The notes under the pieces were generated by a model. That model had not been told where the DNA came from. It did no database searches and saw nothing but the letters and a program-made list of their open reading frames with translations. DNA of 64,000 nt from Solibacillus faecavium (GTDB lineage Bacteria > Bacillota > Bacilli > Bacillales_A > Planococcaceae): the NCBI RefSeq assembly GCF_014836905.1, contig NZ_JACSPZ010000011.1, positions 1 through 64,000 on the forward strand, given 5' to 3'. The translations under genes and the position numbers were made by a program. Shown here piece after piece: positions 1-7,392 of this stretch; the stretch's first letter is position 1; the number at the start of each line of letters is the position of its first letter.

Positions 1-366
1 GAGCCTAATTTGATAAAAGAAATGACAAAAGGCATCGAGAGACGAGCTCTCGATGCCTTTTGTCGACAACCTGAAACTAATTTAAATAGTTGTTTTGATA
101 TCATACTTATTTCGGAGGAAGTAGGTTTTAGTAAACCCGACAAACGTATATTTGAATTAGTATTAAATAAGCTTAATGTGCAACCTGAGGAAACATTATT
201 CGTTGGAGATGACCTTACAAAGGATATTAACGGTTGTCAAAATGTAAACATAAAAGGTATATGGTTCAATCCACATATGACAAAAAATGATACAACAATT
301 ATTCCGTTTGCTGAGATTCATTCTTTTGATGGATTATTAGATTTTTTACCTAATCGGAGTAATTAG
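1..366 (+). pseudogene. HAD-family hydrolase, C-terminal part only
   Basis: The reading frame is open to the left edge and ends at 364-366. From about base 88 the product is clearly the C-terminal half of a HAD-superfamily phosphatase: a SEEVGFSKPDKRIFE stretch carries the motif III lysine and VGDDLTKDINGC carries the motif IV acidic residues. The N-terminal nucleophile motif (DxDxT) is not in the window, and the TNG-type motif II expected just before SCFDIILISEEVG is absent. In its place the frame runs through a perfect 18-bp inverted repeat at 24-64. I read this as a truncated or rearranged gene. A complete gene starting left of the window cannot be excluded, because the frame is open there. 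Confidence 0.6.
24..64. repeat. perfect 18-bp inverted repeat with 5-nt loop
   Basis: Bases 24-41 and 47-64 are exact reverse complements, separated by ACGAG. The arm is GACAAAAGGCATCGAGAG. It could act as a terminator for a gene to the left (stem followed by TTTTGTC) or mark a rearrangement breakpoint. It lies inside the open frame of the HAD fragment. Confidence 0.85.
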
Positions 367-429
367 TAATACACAAAATTAGATTAAAAAAAACGCTCTA
401 CAAGGATATTTCGAAATTGAAAGGAGGAT

Positions 430-678
430 ATGATGAACAAGCTAGGAGTTCTTTCTTTACTAATGGTTATTGCGAGTATTATTTCATTTTTAATTATACG
501 AGGCCCTAACGCGAATTTGCTGATGGCTATTATCGTACTTGGGACACTTTCGCTATTCGGTATTATATTTGCAGTCCTATCAAAGAAGTGGTTGTCAGGA
601 ATATTGGGTGTTTTATTAAACGGAGGAGTCTTGATTTTTGTATATTTAATTGTGCTAGCTAGAGGAATCGCTGGTTAG
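430..678 (+). CDS. small three-helix membrane protein, unknown function
   Basis: An 82-residue, strongly hydrophobic protein with three predicted transmembrane segments (about residues 4-24, 29-50 and 55-78) and almost no charged residues. The ribosome binding site AAGGAGG at 421-427 is only 2 nt from the ATG at 430 and 5 nt from the ATG at 433, so 433 may be the real start. It is the first of three consecutive small membrane-protein genes on this strand. I recognise no family motif and infer no function beyond membrane localisation. Confidence 0.7.
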   Translation: MMNKLGVLSLLMVIASIISFLIIRGPNANLLMAIIVLGTLSLFGIIFAVLSKKWLSGILGVLLNGGVLIFVYLIVLARGIAG

Positions 679-721
679 ATTTATCTAAAGATATATAAAA
701 TAATATGAGTGGGGGAATGAA

Positions 722-898
722 GTGTATATTGTGCCAATGGGTTTTTTTATACTTTTTCTTATTTCAACGACCACAGGACTGCTTTTTATGTTTAAGCTAG
801 AAAAGGAAAATAAATATAATGTTATCAGCGGAACGATTGCGTTGGGAACAGGAACCTTTTCTTTCATTGCCTGCATCTTCTTCTTATTTGAATCGTAA
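722..898 (+). CDS. 58-aa membrane protein, unknown function
   Basis: GTG start at 722 preceded by GGGGG at 711-715. The 58-codon product begins VYIVPMGFFILFLIS and has two hydrophobic segments (about residues 3-24 and 35-56) joined by a charged loop, KLEKENKYN. The frame ends at TAA 896-898. It lies 43 bp after the preceding small membrane protein and is probably cotranscribed with it. An ORF on the opposite strand over the same bases has no ribosome binding site and is taken as a shadow. Confidence 0.6.
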   Translation: MYIVPMGFFILFLISTTTGLLFMFKLEKENKYNVISGTIALGTGTFSFIACIFFLFES

Positions 899-960
899 TA
901 AAGATATTTTCAAATAGACTTGAATATATTAAGTTAAATTAACTTTTAGGAGGAAATATT

Positions 961-1161
961 ATTATAAAGTCTTTGAAATGGCAGTTTATCATATCTCTAC
1001 TTGTTGCTATTGGCTTTGTTTATATAAATTTTTCTAGTATTGAGTTTATAGAAGATAAGAGGGATCCAGCCGTTCGGGTAATCTTTTTCTTAATCATGAT
1101 TTTTTCGGTGTTTAATGCGGGATTATTGTCGGAAAAATACATTCAATCAAAAAAGAAATAA
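961..1161 (+). CDS. small two-helix membrane protein with a non-standard start
   Basis: About 66 residues, with two hydrophobic segments flanking a charged FIEDKRDPAVR loop and a KSKKK-like basic tail. The strong site AGGAGG at 948-953 is 19 nt from the first conventional start (TTG at 973), which is too far. It is 7 nt from an in-frame ATT at 961, giving (I/M)-I-K-S-L-K-W. ATT is a rare start codon, so either ATT is used or the gene has lost its ATG and is weakly expressed from TTG 973. Function unknown. Confidence 0.5.
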   Translation: MIKSLKWQFIISLLVAIGFVYINFSSIEFIEDKRDPAVRVIFFLIMIFSVFNAGLLSEKYIQSKKK

Positions 1162-1178
1162 CTTCATACCAAAAAACA

Positions 1179-1211
1179 GGCGCTTTCCTAGAAAAAAGGA
1201 AAGGCCTTTTC
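1179..1211. terminator. terminator hairpin between converging genes
   Basis: The arms 1179-1189 and 1197-1206 pair (GGC-CTTTCCT with AGGAAAGGCC, one bulged G) and are followed by TTTT; an A-run lies on the other side. It sits between the plus-strand small-protein row and the minus-strand gene at 1230. Confidence 0.6.
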
Positions 1212-1229
1212 AAATTTCACCTAGTTATT

Positions 1230-1607
1230 TTAAGATTCTTTAATAAAACTATTTAATTGAAGTGGTGTGATTGTACCTTGGTGGAAATAAAGTTGCCATT
1301 TCCCATCAATAAATTTCCATATGGAACTACGAAGTGTATTTCTTTCCCTTGTAGTATCTACAAGAAAATATGTAGCTAAGACGACGTCGTGAGCAAGCGG
1401 ATAGATTTCATAATTATGTAGCTTCATTTCTGTCAATACAACACCTGTTTCAAGACATTCTTTCTTATCATACATAAAACCAGAGCTGCCAATTTCAAAA
1501 AAATCATCAGCTAATATTTCATCGAGCCTTTCTCTACTCATCCTTACTTCCAAACCGGTATGACTTTCCTCTAATTGTTGTAAATGTTCTTTTAGATTCT
1601 CAACCAT
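1230..1607 (-). CDS. DUF4440/SnoaL-like (NTF2-fold) protein
   Basis: A product of 125 residues with the layout of the small NTF2-like DUF4440 family: an N-terminal helix (MVENLKEHLQQLEES), a DDFFEIGSSG strand-turn, and a C-terminal sheet containing RSSIWKFIDGKWQLYFHQGT, where the IW-x(5)-W-x-L-x-FHQGT pattern is characteristic. I chose the ATG at 1607 because AGGTGG at 1617-1622 is 9 nt upstream. A GTG at 1619 is also in frame but overlaps that site. Members have varied or unknown roles, often ligand binding. No partner gene is adjacent. Confidence 0.75.
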   Translation of the reverse strand: MVENLKEHLQQLEESHTGLEVRMSRERLDEILADDFFEIGSSGFMYDKKECLETGVVLTEMKLHNYEIYPLAHDVVLATYFLVDTTRERNTLRSSIWKFIDGKWQLYFHQGTITPLQLNSFIKES

Positions 1608-1728
1608 AATTATAACCACCTAACTTTATTTACTTACATCTTAACTAATTTCTATATTACTTAAATATAATCCTCTAAATCAGAGGGGAAATAATATACC
1701 ACTTAGAGGAATCACTTTTATATGAACT

Positions 1729-1743
1729 ATTATACTGTATAAT
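1729..1743. promoter_or_regulatory. 15-bp palindrome upstream of the 1793 gene
   Basis: ATTATACTGTATAAT is perfectly palindromic around its central base and contains TATACT/TATAAT-like hexamers. It lies 50 bp before the start of the next gene, so it could be a -10 region or an operator. This is sequence evidence only. Confidence 0.3.
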
Positions 1744-1792
1744 AAATAAAGGGAATTTTGGTATTTAAAACCGTTGAAAGTAGGTGGACTAT

Positions 1793-2422
1793 ATGAGTAG
1801 TAAAAAGAATATGAGTAAAACCAAGATAGCTAGTCTTGTTTTTTCTTCATTAGCGCTAATTTTATTAATACTAAATTATTTTTTATTTGTTTCAAATAAG
1901 AATACAATTTCTGTCGCTGCATTAACAGATAGAGAAAATGCAATTCTGTCAAGTATTACAGATCGATCGTTTGTATACGATTTCAATACAGATAAGGAAT
2001 ACAAAGAAGTAACTGTATGGATAGAAAGATACGAATCAGGAAATTTAGCTGAGGATAAAATAGCTGAATTAACGACGGAGGTAGAGGGGGAGGGTTCAAT
2101 TATATTCTCAACGTCCAAAACAAATTCTGGCTCAAAGCAAATGCCATTCAGTATTACAATTAGCAATAATGAAGGTGTTAGTTCAATTTATGCCTCTGAT
2201 ACAAACACAAAAAATTTAGATAACATGTCAAGTGTGTGGGGGAATTTCCGTGGGGATAATATATCTATAGCAGACGAAGTGGTATTAGGCAGTATTTGTT
2301 ACTCAAATGATGGAAGAATGAATTCCCTTACCGCTGAATTTTATCAGGATGTTAATGGTCATATTAATGAAATAGAAAAATATGAGGTTGTTTATTTACT
2401 TAAAGCCAATTTTAATAAATGA
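1793..2422 (+). CDS. membrane-anchored extracytoplasmic protein, unknown
   Basis: About 209 residues. After a basic N-terminus (MSSKKNMSKTK) there is one transmembrane helix (about residues 11-33, IASLVFSSLALILLILNYFL), followed by a hydrophilic domain without cysteines near the membrane, so it is a membrane anchor and not a lipobox. I chose ATG 1793 because AGGTGG at 1782-1787 is 5 nt upstream; the longer GTG start at 1784 overlaps that site. The external domain has no motif I recognise. It stands alone on its strand. Confidence 0.6.
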   Translation: MSSKKNMSKTKIASLVFSSLALILLILNYFLFVSNKNTISVAALTDRENAILSSITDRSFVYDFNTDKEYKEVTVWIERYESGNLAEDKIAELTTEVEGEGSIIFSTSKTNSGSKQMPFSITISNNEGVSSIYASDTNTKNLDNMSSVWGNFRGDNISIADEVVLGSICYSNDGRMNSLTAEFYQDVNGHINEIEKYEVVYLLKANFNK

Positions 2423-2445
2423 CATTTGATAATTTTATTCAAAAC

Positions 2446-2531
2446 TCAACAATATGTTCAATTTTGTTCGTTGCTATCATTATTGATTCGACTTAAACTA
2501 TAAATAGAAATCAACAATATGTTGAATTTTG
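2446..2531 (+). repeat. pair of 21-bp direct repeats upstream of the 2543 gene
   Basis: TCAACAATATGTTCAATTTT at 2446-2465 recurs with one change at 2511-2530. The second copy overlaps the ribosome binding region of the following gene. It may be a regulatory repeat or a small duplication. Confidence 0.45.
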
Positions 2532-2542
2532 AGGAGGACACA

Positions 2543-2947
2543 ATGATGAGTAAAAAAGCAAAAGTGATGATGTCTATTGCTGCTGCAATTATTATAGCAA
2601 TGATGAGTAAAGCGTTTATTTTTGATGAAGCGGTGAAAGGTTATTTAGTTATCTTCTTTTTCATTGGGGCTGGGTTAGCGGCATTACGTTTATTTATTAA
2701 TGGGATGATTCGTAAAATGAAAGGAAAGCATATTGGTGTCAAAGTGGTATTCTTTGCTGCTCTTTTAAGTGTCGGTATACCATTCCAAAGCTGGTTCCGT
2801 ACGGATGTCTTATTTGCGATGAGTAAAGCATTTATATTTCCGAGTATTACAGTGATGGTGGCAAGTGTGGTATTAATGACAATTGTATACGGTATCATTT
2901 ATCAACGTGTGAATGTGTCATATTTACAGGAAGAACATGCAGGATAA
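2543..2947 (+). CDS. four-helix membrane protein, unknown function
   Basis: About 134 residues starting MMSKKAKVMMS. I chose ATG 2543 because GAGGAGG at 2531-2537 is 5 nt upstream. Four transmembrane segments are visible (about residues 8-22, 29-50, 65-82 and 97-122). The heptad MSKAFIF occurs twice, once after the first helix and once before the last, which suggests an internal duplication of a two-helix unit. A terminator follows directly, so this is a single-gene unit. I do not recognise the family. Confidence 0.65.
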   Translation: MMSKKAKVMMSIAAAIIIAMMSKAFIFDEAVKGYLVIFFFIGAGLAALRLFINGMIRKMKGKHIGVKVVFFAALLSVGIPFQSWFRTDVLFAMSKAFIFPSITVMVASVVLMTIVYGIIYQRVNVSYLQEEHAG

Positions 2948-2957
2948 TATCTTAATC

Positions 2958-3000
2958 CCTGAAAATTAGTATGGATGGATACTAGTTTTCAGGTTTTTTT
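2958..3000 (+). terminator. rho-independent terminator
   Basis: The arms CCTGAAAATTAGTAT and ATACTAGTTTTCAGG pair with one mismatch and are followed by seven Ts. It ends the membrane-protein gene at 2543-2947. Confidence 0.85.
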
Positions 3001-3047
3001 GATGCAACTTCGTGTTTAGAGTTTATTCCAGTAACAAAGTTGTCATC

Positions 3048-4421
3048 TCAATTAATAGATTTAAATGAAAGGGAACTGAATTTCCTTTTTTCATACAGCT
3101 CTTTGATCGCAGCTGTAATTTGTTGAATGCCAATATGGATTTTCTGCTCATTTACTTGTGAAATGCTTAGTCGAATTGCTTTCTGGCTGTTTTTGGTTAA
3201 GTACATTCTCGAAGCATTATCTATATAGATCTGTTTTTCATGGAGTAGGTCAATTAATTTATCGACATTCATATCGGAAGGCAAGAAGAGGGTTAAATAA
3301 AAACCACTTTTAGGCCTTGTATATTGAACATAGTCAGGTAAATTCTTTGAACAAGCTTCTAATAATATGTTCATTTTCTTTTTATACAATTTTTTTACGC
3401 TTTCTAAATGATATTGAAACATCCCATTTTTTAAATAGATTTCTAATGCACCTTGTGAAAGGGGCGATGTAATGAAATCAACGCTAAATTTTTTGTGGAC
3501 AAACCCAGTAATCATCTTTTCAGGGAGAACAACTGTAGCAATTCGTAGTCCAGGTAAAAATACTTTCGAAAAGCTTTTTACATAAATGACTCTCCCGTTT
3601 GGTTCATATGCAAACAACGGATCAGCTTTTGAATCTGTATCTAATTCAGCTAAGTAATCATCCTCTACTATGTACACATCGTATTTTTCTGCGAGAGCTA
3701 CAATTTTTTTCTTTTCCTCATTGGAATAGTGATGTCCTAATGGGTTGTGACATCTTGGAATGATGTAAAAGAATTTAATATCATTCGATTGAAACAAATT
3801 CTCAAGTTTTTGAAAATCAATCCCTTTCATTGTTAATTCAATACCCAACGTTGGAATCTGATTTAACTGTAACGCATCGATCATACCAAAGTAGGTAGGC
3901 TGCTCAATTAATATATTCTTTTTTCCGTTTGGAAACGGCAAGGTGGAAAGTATATGAAGTGCTTGTTGAGAACCGGAAGTAACGACAAGGCGTTCGGGTA
4001 TTGTGAATACTTGTAGCTGCTGTAAATATTTCGTGAGCTCTTTTCGTAAAGATAAAAGGCCCTGTTGGTCGCTATAGGTAAATAATTGTTCCTTATAATG
4101 ATCAATTGCCTGGTTGATGCAATGCTGAAAATCTTCATACGGCATGATTCTTTTATCTGGACCAGCGGATAAAAAATCAATAGCAATGGCATCGAGATTA
4201 GATGTTTGATAATCATCCACAACGTAATAGCCGCTTTTCGGTTTCGCATAGACAATATGCTGTTTTTCTAATTCAAGTAAAGCTTTAACCACGGTATTTT
4301 TACTGCAATGAAATAGTTCAGCGAGCAGCCGAATCGAAGGTAATTTATCGCCTGTTTTCAATTTCCCTTCTTCAATTTGCAGTTTCACCCATTCTAAAAT
4401 GCCCATATACTTAGTCTTCAC
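3048..4421 (-). CDS. MocR-type GntR/aminotransferase regulator
   Basis: The 457-residue product has the two-part MocR architecture: a GntR winged-helix domain (residues about 5-70, with GDKLPSIRLLAELFHCSKNT) and a fold-type-I aminotransferase-like domain. SFSKVFLPGLRIA contains the lysine that should hold pyridoxal phosphate. The GTG start at 4421 has GGAGAGG about 7 nt upstream. It is divergent from an EamA/DMT transporter across 150 bp. MocR proteins commonly control a divergently transcribed neighbour in response to PLP or an amino compound, so control of the transporter is the natural inference. The ligand cannot be read from the sequence. Confidence 0.88.
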   Translation of the reverse strand: MKTKYMGILEWVKLQIEEGKLKTGDKLPSIRLLAELFHCSKNTVVKALLELEKQHIVYAKPKSGYYVVDDYQTSNLDAIAIDFLSAGPDKRIMPYEDFQHCINQAIDHYKEQLFTYSDQQGLLSLRKELTKYLQQLQVFTIPERLVVTSGSQQALHILSTLPFPNGKKNILIEQPTYFGMIDALQLNQIPTLGIELTMKGIDFQKLENLFQSNDIKFFYIIPRCHNPLGHHYSNEEKKKIVALAEKYDVYIVEDDYLAELDTDSKADPLFAYEPNGRVIYVKSFSKVFLPGLRIATVVLPEKMITGFVHKKFSVDFITSPLSQGALEIYLKNGMFQYHLESVKKLYKKKMNILLEACSKNLPDYVQYTRPKSGFYLTLFLPSDMNVDKLIDLLHEKQIYIDNASRMYLTKNSQKAIRLSISQVNEQKIHIGIQQITAAIKELYEKRKFSSLSFKSIN

Positions 4422-4439
4422 TCAATCCTCTCCTTCGCT

Positions 4440-4460
4440 ATCTGTCCCATGACAGATGGG
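4440..4460. promoter_or_regulatory. candidate MocR operator (nested inverted repeats)
   Basis: ATCTGTC-CCAT-GACAGAT (4440-4457) is a perfect 7-bp inverted repeat, and CCCAT-GACAG-ATGGG (4446-4460) is a second one overlapping it. They lie 19 bp upstream of the mocR start in the divergent intergenic region. Confidence 0.45.
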
Positions 4461-4571
4461 GATTTCTCTTGTTTTATAAAGAGCAGAATTTCATTACAAT
4501 CTTTTTAATTAGCTTAGTTCTTTTAATTATGATTATGGGGGATTTCTTTATGACTGAGAAGGGGGATTTAC

Positions 4572-5462
4572 ATGACGAATAGTATAAAAAGAGGAATGAT
4601 ATTAGGTTTTATCGGAATCGTATGTTTCAGTCTTACATTACCTGCAACAAGTATTGCCGTACCTTATTTTGGTGAAGTGATTGTTGGATTGGGGAGAACG
4701 GTTATTGCAGCTATTATCGTAGGGGCTATATTTATGATGAAAAAGCAAGCATTACCAAACAAAGGACAATTTAAAAGTTTGTTGATAGTCACGATAGGAG
4801 CAGTACTTGCCTTCCCATTATTAACGACATTTGCTATGAAATCATTGCCGGTATCACACGGAGCAATTGAATTAGCTTTATTGCCGCTTGCGACAGCGGG
4901 TTTTGCTATGTGGCGTGGTGGTGAGCAACCTTCGAAACGATATTGGATTGCAAGCATTATTGGTGCAATAACTGTTATTATATATGCCATCTATGTAGGA
5001 TTTGGGCAATTGCAAAAAGGAGATCTAGCATTAATTGCAGCTGTTATTGTACTTGGATTAAGTTATGCAGAGGGTGGGAAATTATCAAAAGAGCTTGGTA
5101 GTTGGCAAGTAATTGCTTGGGCAATATTAATAGGCGCTCCATTTTTTATTATTCCTGTGGGACTAAGCATATCGGGCAGTATGCTACAGGCACCTGTAGA
5201 AGCTTGGATAAGTCTCTTATATTTAGGGATTGTCAGTCAGTTTTTAGCTTATGTAGCCTGGTACGGCGGAATGGCTGTTGGAGGTATTGCGAGAGTAGGG
5301 CAAATCCAATATTTACAGCCTTTTTTAATGATTGGATTTTCTGTATTATTTTTAGGAGAATCGATTAGTTGGTTAACAATTAGTTTAGCAATAATCGTTG
5401 TGGGCAGTGTAATAGTAGGGAAAAATGCACCCGTGATGAAGAAGGAAGTTCATTTAGAATAG
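4572..5462 (+). CDS. EamA/DMT-family transporter
   Basis: 296 residues with ten predicted transmembrane helices in the two EamA repeats (about residues 1-135 and 150-285). Typical features are the conserved proline-rich helix ends, the charged MMKKQALP loop, and a second-repeat YLQPFLMIGFSVLFLGESI segment, close to the family pattern YxxPxxxxxxxxxxLGE. ATG 4572 follows a GAGAAGGGGG site. Members export or import small metabolites across the cytoplasmic membrane. Pairing with a MocR regulator suggests an amino compound or vitamer, which is inference. A terminator follows. Confidence 0.85.
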   Translation: MTNSIKRGMILGFIGIVCFSLTLPATSIAVPYFGEVIVGLGRTVIAAIIVGAIFMMKKQALPNKGQFKSLLIVTIGAVLAFPLLTTFAMKSLPVSHGAIELALLPLATAGFAMWRGGEQPSKRYWIASIIGAITVIIYAIYVGFGQLQKGDLALIAAVIVLGLSYAEGGKLSKELGSWQVIAWAILIGAPFFIIPVGLSISGSMLQAPVEAWISLLYLGIVSQFLAYVAWYGGMAVGGIARVGQIQYLQPFLMIGFSVLFLGESISWLTISLAIIVVGSVIVGKNAPVMKKEVHLE

Positions 5463-5487
5463 ACATTCACTCAATCTTAAGTTATAA

Positions 5488-5526
5488 AATGCCTCGATAT
5501 TGAATTATCGAGGCATTATTTATTTT
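5488..5526 (+). terminator. rho-independent terminator
   Basis: AATGCCTCGATA and TATCGAGGCATT pair around a TTGAAT loop (5488-5517) and are followed by a T-rich tail. It ends the transporter gene. Confidence 0.85.
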
Positions 5527-5706
5527 GAATATAATTACGGGCTAAATATCTAAAAAAGTGGAGATGGTTTTGTACTACATATCAATTGGTTTTGTATGGA
5601 ATAAACGAACTCCAAATAAAGGGCAGCTTGAAACAATAGTGCCAATACAGCAATGAATGGATGACTAGTTCAAATAACAAAGTTTCGTCGAATGGAGGTT
5701 CATACA

Positions 5707-6131
5707 GTGAATGTTAAAATAAGAGCTCTTGTAGAACGCGATATACCCTTCTTATGGGATATGTTGTATGAATCTGTGTTTGTACCAGAAGGAGAGAAGC
5801 CTTTTCCTCGAACAATACTAAACGAACCGTCTTTATCTAAATATGTAGAAGATTGGGGGAAACAGGGCGGTGATATTGGCTTGATTGCGGAAAATGAACA
5901 ACAGGCGATTGGGGCCATTTGGTTGCGACTGTTTGATGAAACACAAAAAGGCTGTGGTGATACTGAAACACCCGAAATTGGAATTGCCATCCTGAAAGAA
6001 TTTCGTAGTAAAGGAATTGGACACAGGCATTAATGCGTGCGCTTGAAGCGAAAGCAATAAATTTTGGGTATCATATGCAGATGGGAAGCCTCCAAAATAA
6101 AGGAACAAAATCCGCTTATTATAAAAATTAA
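5707..6131 (+). pseudogene. GNAT acetyltransferase, frameshifted and 3'-replaced by a repeat element
   Basis: The GTG at 5707 (GGAGG at 5694-5698) opens MNVKIRALVERDIPFLWDML, the start of a GNAT protein. The acetyl-CoA loop appears as EFRSKGIG and then the frame ends at 6033. A one-base shift restores TQALMRALEAKAINFGY, the expected helix, so one base has been lost near 6018. The continuation then runs straight into the dispersed 193-bp repeat at about 6094 and stops at 6131, so the final strands of the fold are missing. Both lesions argue for a dead gene. Confidence 0.75.
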
Positions 6132-6286
6132 GTGAAATATAATCAAAATAAAAGGAGAAATTACCCTTATTGATAAATAAAACGTAAAATTTTATGATTT
6201 TCTCGTAAATAAGCGGAAATACTACCCTTATATTCACTGAAATGAGCACAATTTTAAAAATAAGCGGAAATCCTCCGCTTATTTTT
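6094..6286. repeat. dispersed 193-bp four-arm repeat, copy A
   Basis: It contains four AATAA-GG / CC-TTATT arm units: about 6094-6121, 6145-6170, 6208-6236 and 6258-6286. The last is a perfect hairpin, AAATAAGCGGA/TCCGCTTATTT with loop AATCC. Related copies lie at 13179, 26694, 44803, 48748, 49230 and 56907. This copy has replaced the 3' end of a GNAT gene. Confidence 0.85.
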
Positions 6287-6360
6287 CTTTATCCATTAAA
6301 ATACATTAATTCCTTTATGAATGTCAATTCTAAATCAACAAAATAAAAGAGGTGAAAGCA

Positions 6361-6930
6361 ATGGAAAGAGAGGCTCATTATTTTTGGGCAGTGCGTATTC
6401 CAGACGATGTGAAACAAATTATTCACGATGAACTGATACGAATTAAACCAATCTTCCAATTTAAACGTTGGGTGAATTTTCATGATTATCATATAACCCT
6501 GGCTTTTCTTGGTTCCGTAAATCCGCAGCAACTTCAATCCGTTATTCATTCAGTTGGGGAAGCTATTAAAAATCAAAGAGCGTTCATGTTAGAAATTGAA
6601 GGACTGAATGTGTTTGGTCCTCAAAATGCTCCTCGAATATTTTGGGGAGCGGTGAACGAAGTGGAACGGTTATTTCAAATTCAGGCAATTGTTTATAAAA
6701 CTTGTGTTGCTGAGGGCTTTACTCTTGAAACACGTCCTTATCATCCCCACATTACTTTGGCGCGGAAGTGGGGAAAAAATGAAGATTTTAAAATGGAGGA
6801 TTTAGTCACGCATAATCCTTTTAAAGAAAAAGCATTATCTTTTCAGGTAAATGAAATTGTATTATATAAATCCAATTTAGAAAATACACCTAAATATGAA
6901 GCAATCGCGTCGTTTACATTGATGAAATGA
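6361..6930 (+). CDS. thpR: RNA 2',3'-cyclic phosphodiesterase (2'-5' RNA ligase family)
   Basis: 190 residues of the 2H phosphoesterase fold. The two catalytic HxTx motifs are visible: HITLAFLG (His about 44) and HITLARKW (His about 130), spaced as in the LigT/ThpR family. The family opens 2',3'-cyclic phosphates on RNA and can join tRNA halves in vitro; its cellular role in bacteria is unclear. I chose ATG 6361 because AGAGGTG at 6349-6355 is 5 nt upstream; GTG 6352 lies inside that site. It is monocistronic, between a repeat element and a SASP gene. Confidence 0.9.
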   Translation: MEREAHYFWAVRIPDDVKQIIHDELIRIKPIFQFKRWVNFHDYHITLAFLGSVNPQQLQSVIHSVGEAIKNQRAFMLEIEGLNVFGPQNAPRIFWGAVNEVERLFQIQAIVYKTCVAEGFTLETRPYHPHITLARKWGKNEDFKMEDLVTHNPFKEKALSFQVNEIVLYKSNLENTPKYEAIASFTLMK

Positions 6931-6995
6931 TTAACATAATCTGCATCGTATACTTTACTTTTATGTGCTTAAGCTAGTAAAAAAGGAGTGATTCG

Positions 6996-7253
6996 ATGGC
7001 AAAGAGAAATAGAAATAAATTACTTGTACCCGAATCTAGACAACAGCTTGATCAATTAAAAGCGAAAGTATCCGGGACTAGCAAACCAGAAGATGCAGCA
7101 TTAGAGGTAGCTAAAGAATTAGGTATTCCCCTTAAGGAAGGATACAACGGGAAACTTACTTCTGAAGAAGCCGGTAAAGTAGGCGGGAGAATTGGCGGAA
7201 GTATGGTCAAAGAGCTCGTGAAAATGGCACAAGAAAGTATGAAGGAAAAATAA
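6996..7253 (+). CDS. alpha/beta-type small acid-soluble spore protein
   Basis: 85 residues beginning MAKRNRNKLLVPESRQQLDQ. Both SASP signature blocks are present: EDAALEVAKELGIPLKEGYN, equivalent to the GPR protease cleavage region, and LTSEEAGKVGGRIGGSMVK, the DNA-contacting glycine-rich helix start. These proteins coat forespore DNA, protect it from UV and heat, and are degraded by GPR at germination. Transcription in the family is by sigma-G; I did not delimit the promoter. The gene shows the organism is an endospore former. AAAGGAG lies 8 nt upstream of the ATG. Confidence 0.93.
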   Translation: MAKRNRNKLLVPESRQQLDQLKAKVSGTSKPEDAALEVAKELGIPLKEGYNGKLTSEEAGKVGGRIGGSMVKELVKMAQESMKEK

Positions 7254-7297
7254 GCATTTGTAAATAATCAAATTCTCCATAAACAATAATTTAACTA

Positions 7298-7330
7298 TAG
7301 TCACTTCATTTTATGAAGTGGCTTTTGTTT
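7298..7330 (+). terminator. rho-independent terminator
   Basis: AGTCACTTCAT and ATGAAGTGGCT pair (one G-T) around a TTT loop and are followed by TTTTGTTTTTTTT. It ends the SASP gene. Confidence 0.85.
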
Positions 7331-7392
7331 TTTTTATTAGTTAAAAATATTCCAAAATATGCTAAAATAAAACAAATGTTCGTAGCAGGAGG

